Below, piece by piece: positions 39,444 to 49,351 of a stretch of 64,000 nt of DNA (positions within the stretch are counted from its first letter, which is position 1; each line of letters opens with the position of its first letter). The stretch lies in NCBI GenBank assembly GCA_947630725.1, contig CANRIS010000007.1, positions 26,200 to 90,199 of the forward strand, in the 5' to 3' direction. Source of the DNA: an uncultured Clostridia bacterium (lineage in GTDB: Bacteria; Bacillota; Clostridia; Lachnospirales; CAG-274). The notes under the pieces were generated by a model that was given only the letters and a program-made list of their open reading frames with translations, searched no databases and was not told where the DNA came from. The position numbers and the translations under genes were made by a program.

Positions 39444-39605
39444 GGCGGCAGAGAACGGTCGGGGCGGCGGATTTTGCCTTCGCCATGCTCTTTTCCTGCG
39501 GAAAAAGCATAGGCGAAGATGCAAAATCCCGTGGGGGCGTCTTTGCGCAGCAAAGACGCCCCCACGCCCGGCTTACGCCGGGCGCCGCCCCGAGACGCCT
39601 GCCGC
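39444..39605. repeat. Multi-arm palindromic element H3 (same architecture as H1/H2)
   Basis: GCGGCAG...CTGCCGC outer and TCGGGGCGGC...GCCGCCCCGA inner closing stem enclosing GGATTTTGC...GCAAAATCC, GTGGGGGCGTCTTTG-cgcag-CAAAGACGCCCCCAC, GCCCGGC-ttac-GCCGGGC. Confidence 0.85.
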
Positions 39606-39617
39606 AGTCCTTTCGGC

Positions 39618-40250
39618 TCATTCACAGTCGAAGCCATCACTTCTGTATTTTCCTAAAGCGTCTCGTATATCCGAATATGAAAAGCCAAGCCTTAACAGGT
39701 ATCCCATAAGGCGCTGCTCTTCTTTTCTGTCTTCTATAAGGCCGCCCCGAAGCTTTTTTTCGATTGCTTCGGTCATAAGCCTTTCGCTGTCCTCCTGCAT
39801 AAGCTCAGAAAATTCGTCTATGATCTCTTTGCTTATACCCTTTAGAAACAGCTCGTTTCGGAGTCTGTATTCTCCGCAGCCTTTAAGGCGCCTTTTTTCG
39901 TTTATGTAGCTTTCGGCAAATTTTCTGTCGTCAACATAACCGTATTTTTTCAAAAATTCAAGGGTTTTTTCGACAGCCTCATCGGGCAGATCCTCTTTTT
40001 TAAGTCTGTCGGATATTTCCTTTTCGGTTCTCATTCTGTAGCCCAAAAATCGAAGAGCTATGTTTTTTGCCTTTGCATAAGCGTTGTCTTTTGTTATTTC
40101 ATTAAGCTTTTCGGCGCTTATAGGCTCTCCGGGTCTGAGCTTATAATAAAGCAGATCCACATCGGTTATTGAAAAGGTATACTCTCCGTCCACAAAAACA
40201 GAGAATCTTTTTGTGTTGTGCTTTTGTCTCTGTATGTCTGTTATGATCAT
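39618..40250 (-). CDS. recX: Regulatory protein RecX
   Basis: Overlaps recA (ATGA); [49 protein letters not shown]. Confidence 0.92.
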   Translation of the reverse strand: MIITDIQRQKHNTKRFSVFVDGEYTFSITDVDLLYYKLRPGEPISAEKLNEITKDNAYAKAKNIALRFLGYRMRTEKEISDRLKKEDLPDEAVEKTLEFLKKYGYVDDRKFAESYINEKRRLKGCGEYRLRNELFLKGISKEIIDEFSELMQEDSERLMTEAIEKKLRGGLIEDRKEEQRLMGYLLRLGFSYSDIRDALGKYRSDGFDCE

Positions 40251-41434
40251 TCCACATCAAGCTCCGCGAGATCCTCATCGTCAAACACGTCCTCTGAAAG
40301 CTTTTCGTCCTCGGAGGCTTTTTGCGCCTTCTGAGCCTTCGGCTTGTTTTCGGCTGCGTCCTCCGAATTTTCATCGGCCGGTTCAAGGGGCTTTGTGGGG
40401 TCTGCCGAAAGACCGTAATGCACTCTTACTGCCGCTTCTATTTCATCTCTCAGAGCGGGATTTTCGTCAAGAAACTTTTTGGCGTTTTCTCTGCCCTGTC
40501 CGAGCTTTCCGTCCTTGTAGGAGTACCACGCTCCGCCTTTTTTGACGATGTCCACATCGGCAGCCAGATCCAGTATGTCTCCCGTTTTGGATATGCCCTC
40601 TCCGAACATAATATCAAATTCGGCTGTTTTGAAGGGCGGCGCCACCTTGTTTTTGACTATCTTTGCCTTTGTTCTGTATCCCAGCACATCTGAGCCCTTT
40701 TTTATGGGGTCGGCTTTTCTTATATCTATTCTTATTGACGAATAAAATTTAAGCGCCCTGCCGCCTGTGGTGGTTTCGGGGTTGCCCATTACATAGCCTA
40801 TTTTTTCTCTGAGCTGATTTATGAAAATGACTATACAGTTGCTTTTGGCCGTTATTCCCGTGAGCTTTCTCAGCGCCTGAGACATAAGCCTTGCCTGAAG
40901 TCCCATATGAGAGTCTCCCATTTCGCCGTCTATTTCGGCTTTGGGGGTGAGCGCAGCAACGGAGTCCACAACAATTATGTCGATCGCTCCCGACCTCACC
41001 ATAGTTTCGCATATTTCGAGAGCCTGTTCTCCGTCATCGGGCTGAGAGATATAAAGCTCGTCTATATCAACGCCTATTTTGGAGGCATAGACGGGGTCAA
41101 GGGCGTGTTCGGCATCTATAAAGCCTGCTATGCCGCCTCTTTTTTGTACCTCCGCCACCATATGGAGGGCTGTTGTGGTTTTTCCTCCCGATTCGGGGCC
41201 GTATATTTCGATTATTCTTCCTTTGGGGATACCTCCGAGGCCGAGGGCAATATCGAGACTGAGGGAGCCTGTGGGAACAACCTCCACCGACATATTTCTT
41301 GTGGTTTCTCCCAGCTTCATTACCGCGCCCTTGCCAAAGCTTTTTTCAATGGCGACCAGAGCGGCTTTCAGAGCCTTTTCCTTCCCCATTTCGATATTTT
41401 CTTCAACCTTTGGTTTGGATTTTTTTTCTGCCAT
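40247..41434 (-). CDS. recA: Recombinase RecA
   Basis: [50 protein letters not shown]-like [37 protein letters not shown]. Confidence 0.99.
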   Translation of the reverse strand: MAEKKSKPKVEENIEMGKEKALKAALVAIEKSFGKGAVMKLGETTRNMSVEVVPTGSLSLDIALGLGGIPKGRIIEIYGPESGGKTTTALHMVAEVQKRGGIAGFIDAEHALDPVYASKIGVDIDELYISQPDDGEQALEICETMVRSGAIDIIVVDSVAALTPKAEIDGEMGDSHMGLQARLMSQALRKLTGITAKSNCIVIFINQLREKIGYVMGNPETTTGGRALKFYSSIRIDIRKADPIKKGSDVLGYRTKAKIVKNKVAPPFKTAEFDIMFGEGISKTGDILDLAADVDIVKKGGAWYSYKDGKLGQGRENAKKFLDENPALRDEIEAAVRVHYGLSADPTKPLEPADENSEDAAENKPKAQKAQKASEDEKLSEDVFDDEDLAELDVE

Positions 41435-41685
41435 ATTGAAATCTCCTTATGTACATACGAAATGATCTTCCATAACTACAGTTTACATTAAAGGACGGTA
41501 AAAAAACCTGCAGTCTGTATATATAGTCTGTATATATTATATAATAAACCGATTTTTTTTTCAACAGAAAAATAAAGACAATGGCGCCAAAGGCAAGGTT
41601 AAAAATTATAAAATTTCACAAAACGGCTTGCAATTGAGCCGAAAGTGTAGTATTATTATAATCGCCTTAAGAGGAGGAGTTTTTA

Positions 41686-43053
41686 TTGACAGACTACATA
41701 ATTATCGTGCTTCTTGTTGTATACAGATTCGTTATAAAGACTGTTTCTGCATCTTTGAGTGTTCTTGAAGTGGGACGGCTCACATACGACATAGGCGATG
41801 AGAAGTTAGAGAAAAAAATCGAAAGCTATAAGCTCAAAAGCAATTTTTATATGACCGCAGCAAGCCTTATGAGCGTTATTATACAGATATTTTCGGGTAT
41901 AATAATATACTCGAGGTTAGTTAATCTGTTCAGGCTGAATCCTGCTCTGTTTTATGACGGAAATGGTTTTTCGCCCGCAGGCTATATAGCGTTTCTTGCA
42001 GCCATACTTCTGCTATCGGTTGTGTTTACCGTGGTGGGAGGCCCTATTCCCAGAAACATAGCTATAAAAAATCCCATATGGTACATTGTTACCTTTGGTT
42101 TTCTGCTTAAGCTTACTTCCTTTGTGCTTTATCCCCTTGTGAGGATCATATCGGCGTTCAGCATCAAAATGTCGCAGCTTGAGCTTGACCCCGACGATTT
42201 TGAAATCGAGGAGGATACTCACGATGAGATACAGCAGCTTCTTTCAACGGGAGAGGAAAGCGGTACAATTGACGAAAACGAAAGAGAAATGATCGAAAAT
42301 GTTCTGGCTATTGACGAAATTACCGCCGAGGACATACTGACTCACCGAAAAGAGATCGTGGCGCTGCCCTCCGACTGCAAAATAGACGATATAAAGAAAA
42401 TTATACTCTATGAAAAATATACAAGAATACCTGTGTATGAAAAAAATATAGACAACATAATAGGTATACTCAACACAAAGGATTTCATAAGATATTATCT
42501 CAGAAGAACGGGAACAAAATTCAATATAAAAAGGCTTTTAAAGCCTACATTCTATGTCCCCACGAACAAAAAGGCGGATGAGATCTTTGAACAGATGCAG
42601 AGAGAAAAAATCCATCTTGCGGTTGTTGTGGACGAGTATGGCGGCACCCTCGGCATAGTCACAATGGAGGACATTGTGGAGGAGGTTATGGGAAATATAC
42701 TGGACGAGTTCGATATTGACGAGATTCCCATAATTGCCAAAAATGAGGACGGCAGCTTCACCATAGACGGAACGGCTCAGCTTGACGAGGTGAGAGAGGA
42801 GCTTGAAGTATCCGACTTTGAGGATGACGAGGACATAGACACAATAGGCGGATATATGATATCCCGACTGGGGTATATTCCCGAAGATAACTCCGAGTTT
42901 GAATGCAGTCATGACGGCTGGATATTCAAGGCGGAAAAAATAGAAGGCAAAAGAGTAGTTCTTATAAAAGCCGAAAAAATATTGAGCAGGTTGGATAATC
43001 GCGCCCATGAGGGTGAGGAAAGTCCGGGCTCCGCAGAGCAGGATGCCGGATAA
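41686..43053 (+). CDS. CNNM/CorC-type hemolysin-family transporter with CBS domains; 3' end overlaps rnpB
   Basis: TTG start with RBS aggaggag. DUF21-like TM region, CBS pair (MEDIVEEVMGNILDEFD), CorC_HlyC domain. The final residues SRLDNRAHEGEESPGSAEQDAG are encoded by rnpB sequence. Confidence 0.9.
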   Translation: MTDYIIIVLLVVYRFVIKTVSASLSVLEVGRLTYDIGDEKLEKKIESYKLKSNFYMTAASLMSVIIQIFSGIIIYSRLVNLFRLNPALFYDGNGFSPAGYIAFLAAILLLSVVFTVVGGPIPRNIAIKNPIWYIVTFGFLLKLTSFVLYPLVRIISAFSIKMSQLELDPDDFEIEEDTHDEIQQLLSTGEESGTIDENEREMIENVLAIDEITAEDILTHRKEIVALPSDCKIDDIKKIILYEKYTRIPVYEKNIDNIIGILNTKDFIRYYLRRTGTKFNIKRLLKPTFYVPTNKKADEIFEQMQREKIHLAVVVDEYGGTLGIVTMEDIVEEVMGNILDEFDIDEIPIIAKNEDGSFTIDGTAQLDEVREELEVSDFEDDEDIDTIGGYMISRLGYIPEDNSEFECSHDGWIFKAEKIEGKRVVLIKAEKILSRLDNRAHEGEESPGSAEQDAG

Positions 43054-43333
43054 CGTCCGGTGGAGGCGACTCTAAGGAAAGTGCAACAGAAATAAACCGC
43101 CCTCTTTTTGAGGGTAAGGGTGGAAAGGCGAGGTAAGGGCTCACCGCTTGTGCGGCAACGCAGAAGGCTCTGTAAACCCCATCCGGAGCAAGATCGGAAA
43201 GAAACAGCGGACATTTTTGTCCCGAGGGGCTGCTCGTCCCGTTTCAGGTACAGATCGCTGGAGACTGCCGGCAACGGCAGTACAAGACAGATGATTATCC
43301 ACGACAGAACCCGGCTTACAGACCTGCTCGATA
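42982..43333 (+). ncRNA. rnpB: RNase P RNA (bacterial type A-like)
   Basis: GAGGAAAGTCCGGGCT and ACAGAACCCGGCTTACAG core; AGTGCAACAGAAATAAACCGCC; P1 GAGCAGGT/ACCTGCTC; P2 GGATAATC/GATTATCC. Confidence 0.95.
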
Positions 43334-43354
43334 TTTTTGACTTAAATATAAATA

Positions 43355-43391
43355 TAAGCACTTCCGTATTTATGCGGCGGTGCTTATTTTT
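43355..43391 (+). terminator. rnpB terminator
   Basis: TAAGCAC-tt-CCG-tatttatg-CGG-cg-GTGCTTA-TTTTTG. Confidence 0.8.
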
Positions 43392-43414
43392 GTTTTATGT
43401 TTTATGCTTTATGT

Positions 43415-43927
43415 TTATTTGCCCGAGCTGCCGAGACGTCCCTCGCCCCGTGACGAGGGTATGCGCCTTAGCTCCTCTATGGAAATTTCCTTTCGGTCAA
43501 GCTCGTTGTGAACGTGGTGGATAACCCCCTGAAAGAGAGCCTTTTCGTAAGGATAGATTATAAAGCTTTTTTCGATAAGCTCCTTTACCGATGGAGGAAG
43601 GCTGTCGAGGTCTATCTTTGATATGATAACGGGCTTGCGGTTCGTGTTTGTGGTGGCAAGAAACCATTCGCCCCGATAGCCTGAATCTATCACTCCTGCG
43701 GAGTATTTTATACCCCTGCTGCCGCTGGAACCTCTCTCCTCTATCTGTATATAATAATCCGTGGGAATTGCCGAGGCTATGCCCGTAGGCACGAGGACAG
43801 TCTGTCCCGGCTCAATAAGCATATAATCCTCACTGAAACAGGGGTAGATGTCAAGTCCCGCATTTTCGGGAGACCTGTCGGGTATCTGAGCATCTTTTCT
43901 TAATTTTGCAAAAAATATACTGTTCAT
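43415..43927 (-). CDS. dut: dUTP diphosphatase (dUTPase)
   Basis: DAQIPDRSPENAGLDIYPCFSEDYML; QIEERGSSGSRGIKYSAGVIDSGYRGE; start at MNSIFF with RBS aaggag. Confidence 0.87.
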   Translation of the reverse strand: MNSIFFAKLRKDAQIPDRSPENAGLDIYPCFSEDYMLIEPGQTVLVPTGIASAIPTDYYIQIEERGSSGSRGIKYSAGVIDSGYRGEWFLATTNTNRKPVIISKIDLDSLPPSVKELIEKSFIIYPYEKALFQGVIHHVHNELDRKEISIEELRRIPSSRGEGRLGSSGK

Positions 43928-43953
43928 TTTTTCTCCTTTTTTTTCGTGGGTTT

Positions 43954-44441
43954 TCAGCGGTTGTCTATTTTTTCGGGATAGAGGTCGTGGTTCAGAAGTC
44001 TGTTTTCGGCGGCTTTCTCCCATATTGTTCCCTTTCTGCCATAGTTGCAGTAGGGGTCTATGGAAATGCCTCCTCTGGGAGCGAATTTTCCCCATACCTC
44101 TATATATTTTGGATCCATAAGCTTTATAAGATCCTTCATAATTATATTTACGGTATCCTCGTGAAAACAGCCGTGGTTTCTGAAACTGAAAAGATACAGC
44201 TTCAGAGACTTGCTTTCGACCATTTTTTCATCGGGTACATACGAAATATAGATAGTGGCATAATCAGGCTGTCCCGTGATGGGGCAGAGAGCCGTAAATT
44301 CGGGGCAGTTGAACTTCACAAAATAGTCGTTTTCTCTGTGCTTGTTCAGAAAGACCTCCAAAATATCGGGGTCATAATCGGAGGGGTATTTTGCGACCCT
44401 GCTGCCCAAAAGAGTAAGCCCGGGTTTTTTGTTTTCCGACA
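43954..44441 (-). CDS. queF: NADPH-dependent 7-cyano-7-deazaguanine reductase QueF
   Basis: [57 protein letters not shown]. Confidence 0.96.
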
Positions 44442-44755
44442 TATATACATTCTCCCTTTCAATAATATATTTCTGTATAAACAATATTCTTATGCAGCTG
44501 CTTTTATATGAGACTGATTATCTGTATTTTATTTTATAAGAAAAAAATCCGTATGTCAATTTTTAATATTTAATTTCGGTTATTCTCTTGACAAATCTCA
44601 TTCAAATTTATAAGATTATTGTAAGGAATATCCGATCAGACAACAGCTTGCGACAAGGGATAGGGATAACGCTCCCTTGTATATGCCGCAAAGGAGTTTT
44701 AGTCGGAGCCTGCTTAAGAAAAGCCGCACAGTCGGCAAAAAGGGGTGCAAAAAAA

Positions 44756-46036
44756 ATGAACAATGCCGAAAAACTGATAGAATTTATTACAAACTGCCCC
44801 GAGTCAACCCTGACAACCGGATTTATATCCAAAGAGCTGGACAACTACGGTTATGAAAGACTTGAGGAGGGCGAACCTTTCAGCATAAAAAAGGGAGGAG
44901 CATACTATATCGTCAGCGGCTCCTCGTGTATAGTTGCCTTTACTGTGGGACAGAGCGTGAGAGAACCCGTTTTCAAGATAGCTGCTGCGCATACCGACAG
45001 TCCTGCTTTTAAGATCAAAAAATCCCCTACCATAAAAAACAAGGGATATATAAAGCTGAACACCGAAAGCTACGGAGGGCTTATGCCTGCGAGTTGGTTT
45101 GACAGACCGCTTTCGTTTGCAGGACGGATAATAGCAAGAGGAGAAAGCATATTCAAGCCCACCGAAGTGCTTATGGACTTTAAGCGCCCTATGATAACAA
45201 TACCGTCCCTTGCGGTTCATCTTGACAGAAGCAGAGGAAAAGAGAAAAAAGAATATGACTTTCAGGAGGAGATGCTGCCCGTTTGCGGTATTCTGAACGA
45301 GGGAAAGGATTTTAATTTTGAAAAATATATTTCCAAAGAGTCGAGAGTAAGCCTTGACAACATACTCGACTATGAATTTACGGTATACAACAGCGAAAAG
45401 GGCTGTCTTCTGGGCTTTGAAAAGGAACTTGTTTCGGCTCCGAGACTTGACGATCTTCTTATGGTATATTGCATTTTAGAGGGAATAAAGAGAGAACGCT
45501 CCTCCGACTATATAAATGCAGCAGTGTTCACCGACCATGAGGAGGTTGGCAGCCAATCGGAAACAGGCGCAAAGTCGGAATTTATAAAAAACACATTCAG
45601 AAGAATAGCCTTTGGACTTAAATTTTCGGAGGAAGAATATTTCTGCGGACTTAGTAAGTCTGTGGGCGTTTCGGCGGACCTTTCTCACGGCTATCATCCC
45701 AACTATGGCGATAAGTATGATATAACGAATTTTCCTGTTCTCAACGGAGGAATCGTCATAAAATATGCCGCATCAAGATCCTATTCGACCGAAAGCTATG
45801 CCGCAGCGGTATTTAAGGAGATCTGCGGCGAGGCCGGAGTAAAAACCCAGAGCTATTATAACAGATCGGGTCAGAAGGGAGGCTCTACCATAGGAGGAGT
45901 TCTTTCGGCTGCGTTGGGCATACCCTTTACGGATATGGGGCTTTCGGTGCTGGCTATGCATTCAGCCAGAGAGCTGTGCGGAAGCGCAGACGTTGACAGC
46001 GGCGTAAAGCTTTTCAAGACATTCTACAATATATGA
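44756..46036 (+). CDS. M18-family aminopeptidase
   Basis: AAHTDSPAFKIKKSP; PRLDDLLMVYC; FTDHEEVGSQSETGAKSEFI; DLSHGYHPNYGDKYD; start reassigned to ATG 44756 with RBS aggggtg. Confidence 0.93.
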   Translation: MNNAEKLIEFITNCPESTLTTGFISKELDNYGYERLEEGEPFSIKKGGAYYIVSGSSCIVAFTVGQSVREPVFKIAAAHTDSPAFKIKKSPTIKNKGYIKLNTESYGGLMPASWFDRPLSFAGRIIARGESIFKPTEVLMDFKRPMITIPSLAVHLDRSRGKEKKEYDFQEEMLPVCGILNEGKDFNFEKYISKESRVSLDNILDYEFTVYNSEKGCLLGFEKELVSAPRLDDLLMVYCILEGIKRERSSDYINAAVFTDHEEVGSQSETGAKSEFIKNTFRRIAFGLKFSEEEYFCGLSKSVGVSADLSHGYHPNYGDKYDITNFPVLNGGIVIKYAASRSYSTESYAAAVFKEICGEAGVKTQSYYNRSGQKGGSTIGGVLSAALGIPFTDMGLSVLAMHSARELCGSADVDSGVKLFKTFYNI

Positions 46037-46054
46037 TCATAATGCGGTGATACT

Positions 46055-46762
46055 ATGGAAGATTTTTTTATAAAGCTTATTTCAGCCGAAAAGGACTATG
46101 GTGGCACAAAGGCTTTGGAGGATATAAACTTGGGACTTCACAGGGGTCGCACGGTGGGAGTTCTGGGCGGCAAAAGGTCGGGCAAAACGGCGCTGTGCAG
46201 GCTGCTTGGCGGCATAGAGAAGCCCTCTGAGGGAAAGGTGCTTTTTGACGGCAAGAAAATAAAGCCATCCTCAAAAAGAAGGATCAGCTTTATGCAGAGC
46301 GATAATTTTATAGGCAGGATGGGTACGTTTCAAAGGCTTTTTGAATTTTATGAGACCTTCTACTATGATTTTGACAGAAAAAAAGCGGCGGCGCTTATGA
46401 AAAGCTTCGGCGTTGACGATGTGGAGCGCATAACGAAAAACAAGGGACTTTGTCAGCTTGCGGCGCTCGCTTGCTGTGTGTCACGAAAGGCTGATATGTA
46501 TGTGCTTGACGATCCTCTGACATATTTTGACAGAGACGAAAGAGGGAGGTTTCTTAAGGAGGCTTTCAGATCTCTCGGCAACAAACCTCTTATTGTGATA
46601 GCTGCCGAAAAGGTGAGGGGCATAGAGTCTCTTCTTGACGATGTTATCTTTCTTGACGGCGGAAGAATGAAGCTCTGCAAGTCCGCAGAGGAAATAAGGA
46701 TAAAAACCGACAAAAGCGTAGAGGCTCTGTATGGGGAGGTGTTTGAAAATGCTGATCTATGA
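46055..46762 (+). CDS. ABC transporter ATP-binding protein
   Basis: Walker A-like GGKRSGKTALCRLLGG; MYVLDDPLTYFD Walker B region. Confidence 0.85.
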   Translation: MEDFFIKLISAEKDYGGTKALEDINLGLHRGRTVGVLGGKRSGKTALCRLLGGIEKPSEGKVLFDGKKIKPSSKRRISFMQSDNFIGRMGTFQRLFEFYETFYYDFDRKKAAALMKSFGVDDVERITKNKGLCQLAALACCVSRKADMYVLDDPLTYFDRDERGRFLKEAFRSLGNKPLIVIAAEKVRGIESLLDDVIFLDGGRMKLCKSAEEIRIKTDKSVEALYGEVFENADL

Positions 46763-47306
46763 TATAAAAAGGACGGCAAAATTCACTCTCATACCATGCC
46801 TTGCGGCTGTGCTTGTACAGGTTTTTCTGAGGCTTGTGGGCGGAGCTTCGGCTGCGCTTTATTCGGCGGGAGCCGTACTGATAATTCTGGTGAATTTCGG
46901 ACTTTTCAAAAGGGACTATGTGGGACGTGACGCAGCGCTTATAAATATGCTGCCCGTCAGCCCCTTTATAAAAATACTCACAAAGCTTTCGGTGGGATAT
47001 ATTCTTTTGTTCTTTTATACATATCTGTTTATTTTTATAGGATTTCGTGATCTTATATATTATATGCGCCCGCAGATATTTACAACGGCGCTTATGGTTT
47101 TTCTCGGAGGCTATACATCTCTCAGTCTTATAAAATATTTGGGAAAGCTCTATGTCGCTGTCGGGGCGATGCTGCTCATATTGGCGGCAGGTCTGCTCAT
47201 AGGACGGGTCGCAGGCATACTTTTGGGCGGCGGCTTTGTCTGTACGGCTCATCTTCTGTTCTGCATACTGCTCTGGATCGTTTGTATGCGCAGCATTGAA
47301 AGATAA
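46749..47306 (+). CDS. Integral membrane protein, probable ABC permease partner
   Basis: MLIYDIKRTAKFTLIPCLAAVLVQVFLRL...; overlaps the ATPase stop; multi-TM. Confidence 0.65.
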   Translation: MLIYDIKRTAKFTLIPCLAAVLVQVFLRLVGGASAALYSAGAVLIILVNFGLFKRDYVGRDAALINMLPVSPFIKILTKLSVGYILLFFYTYLFIFIGFRDLIYYMRPQIFTTALMVFLGGYTSLSLIKYLGKLYVAVGAMLLILAAGLLIGRVAGILLGGGFVCTAHLLFCILLWIVCMRSIER

Positions 47307-47413
47307 TTATTATGTATAAAAAAGGAGACAGCGGATATACTATAAATACAGCCAAAGCCCGTTTATATAAAATCAGGCTTTGGACAGCATTCTTTTTTCT
47401 CCTTTAATGATCG

Positions 47414-47451
47414 AAAAAGTCTTTCGGCGACAGACGCCGGAAGGCTTTTTT
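47414..47451. terminator. Bidirectional terminator
   Basis: AAAAAGTCTTTCGGCG-acaga-CGCCGGAAGGCTTTTT (with G-U pairs). Confidence 0.8.
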
Positions 47452-47560
47452 ATGTCCCTTTCAATATTTTTGCCAAAGGAATATACGAAAAAAAAGCCAC
47501 CAAAAAAGCCACCGTCCGAGAGGCGATGACTTTTTGAGAAGTCAATGATATACTTGTCGG

Positions 47561-47722
47561 TTAAATTATATCCAGCTTGTCGAGGATCCTGTTTGCGCCC
47601 TTTCGCATTATGCGGCCGTCCTTTACCACCATTTTTCTGGTTCTGCGGTCGCTTATAGCCATCGTCATACCCAGAATGCCTATGATACCTCCTGCGATAA
47701 GACCTGTTCTGAATCTGCCCAT
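47561..47722 (-). CDS. Small (53 aa) membrane-associated protein, below the ORF-track cut-off
   Basis: MGRFRTGLIAGGIIGILGMTMAISDRRTRKMVVKDGRIMRKGANRILDKLDII; RBS aaagggag; hydrophobic Gly-rich N-terminus plus basic tail. Confidence 0.6.
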   Translation of the reverse strand: MGRFRTGLIAGGIIGILGMTMAISDRRTRKMVVKDGRIMRKGANRILDKLDII

Positions 47723-47953
47723 TTTAAAACACTCCCTTTTTTATATTTATTCTTTCCCGATCGGTTAAAAAAATTCGGATGGTCCGTCAGCCTTTCGGAT
47801 AAAGATCGGTATGAGACTATCTCAACAATATTGTTAGCAAAAAATGAAAAAATATTATAAAAATCAAAATAAAAAATTGCCGCAGACGTAGGTATGTATA
47901 TTTGCGGCAATTTGTTTTTTAATTTTAGTTCCTTATTTTAAATCGGATATATT

Positions 47954-49201
47954 TCAGTTTTCGAGCTTGTGTATAAAAATGCCCGAACGCGGCTTCGGCT
48001 CAAACCACGTTGATTTCGGCGGCATTATGTGGCCGCTGTCGGCTACGGACATAAGCTGCTCTACTGTCGTGGGATACATCGCAAAGGCTACCTTCATTTC
48101 GCCGCTGTTCACACGTCTTTCAAGCTCTCTCAGTCCTCTTATGCCGCCTACAAAGTCTATTCTGTCGTCATTTCTCGGATCTCCTATGCCCAGTATGGGA
48201 GTAAGGAGCCTGTCCTGAAGAATAGACACGTCAAGGCTCTTTATGGGGTTATGGTCGTCCGTATTCTCGGCCTTAAGAAGATACCACTTTTTGCCGAGGT
48301 ACATACCGAAGGTGTGGAGGGCGGAAGGCCTTGGGGAGGTTCCCTTTGATATTTCCTCAACAACAAAGCTTCGCCTTACCGCCGAAAGAAACTGTCTTTC
48401 GCTCATACCGTTGAGGTCTTTTACGATACGGTTATAGTCCATTATCCTGAGCTGGCTCTCGGGGAAAATTACCGAAAGATAATAGTTAAATTCGGAGTTT
48501 TCGTCATAATTCGGTATCTGCTCTCTGCGCATAAGCCCTACCTTTACGGCGGAAGCGTTTCTGTGGTGGCCATCGGCTATGTAGAGAGAATCCACAGACA
48601 CAAAGGCCTTTGTTATCTTTTCTATGACTTGATTATCGTTTATGACCCATACGGTGTGACCTATTTTGTCGTCCGAAACAAAGTCATATATGGGAGAGTT
48701 GTCGCTTATCCATCTGGACACCTCTCTGTTTATGGAGGGCATGTCCCTGTATGTAAGAAAAATGGGGCCTGTGTTTGCGTTGCAGGCGTCCACGTGGCGG
48801 ATCCTGTCGATTTCCTTTTTTTCGAGAGTAAGCTCATGCTTTTTTATTTTTCCCTCTATATACTCGTCTATAGACGTACAGCCGACTATACCTGTCTGGC
48901 TGCGGCCGTTCATAGTCAGTCTGTATATATAAAGGACAGGTCTTTTATCCTGTATGTACAGACCTTTTTTAATCATACGGTTCAGGTTGGAGGCGGCCTT
49001 TTCATATACGTCGGGGTCGTGCTCGTCTGTTCCCTCGGGAAGGTCTATCTCTGCCCTGTCAATGTGCAGAAATGAATATGGGTTGTTTCTGACCGCTTTT
49101 CTCGCCTCGGCGCTCGTCATTACATCGTATGGCAGAGCGGCAACCTTCGATACTATATCCGCAGTCGGTCTGTAACCCCTGAAGGGGCGTACAATTGACA
49201 T
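47954..49201 (-). CDS. DUF1015-family protein
   Basis: MSIVRPFRGYRPTADIVSKVAALPYDVMTSAEARKAVRNNPYSFLHIDRAEIDLPEG; ADGHHRNASAVKVG; start at ATG 49201 with RBS gaggtg. Confidence 0.9.
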   Translation of the reverse strand: MSIVRPFRGYRPTADIVSKVAALPYDVMTSAEARKAVRNNPYSFLHIDRAEIDLPEGTDEHDPDVYEKAASNLNRMIKKGLYIQDKRPVLYIYRLTMNGRSQTGIVGCTSIDEYIEGKIKKHELTLEKKEIDRIRHVDACNANTGPIFLTYRDMPSINREVSRWISDNSPIYDFVSDDKIGHTVWVINDNQVIEKITKAFVSVDSLYIADGHHRNASAVKVGLMRREQIPNYDENSEFNYYLSVIFPESQLRIMDYNRIVKDLNGMSERQFLSAVRRSFVVEEISKGTSPRPSALHTFGMYLGKKWYLLKAENTDDHNPIKSLDVSILQDRLLTPILGIGDPRNDDRIDFVGGIRGLRELERRVNSGEMKVAFAMYPTTVEQLMSVADSGHIMPPKSTWFEPKPRSGIFIHKLEN

Positions 49202-49351
49202 ATTTATCACCTCAAAAAAATAATACTCTACTATATTAAACTATCGGAGAGAAATAATCAAGTGCAAATTTTCTTAAATTGTTGCTATAATATTAAATTT
49301 GTGGTATCATAAAAACGAAAGAAGAAAGCAAAAAGAAAGGAAATATAATAA

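Noticed and set aside
42909-43524. ORFs 42909..43361 (-) and 43108..43524 (+)
   Set aside because: They overlie rnpB, which explains the sequence.
44442-44600. preQ1 riboswitch upstream of queF
   Set aside because: No preQ1-I/II consensus visible; only an AT-rich leader.
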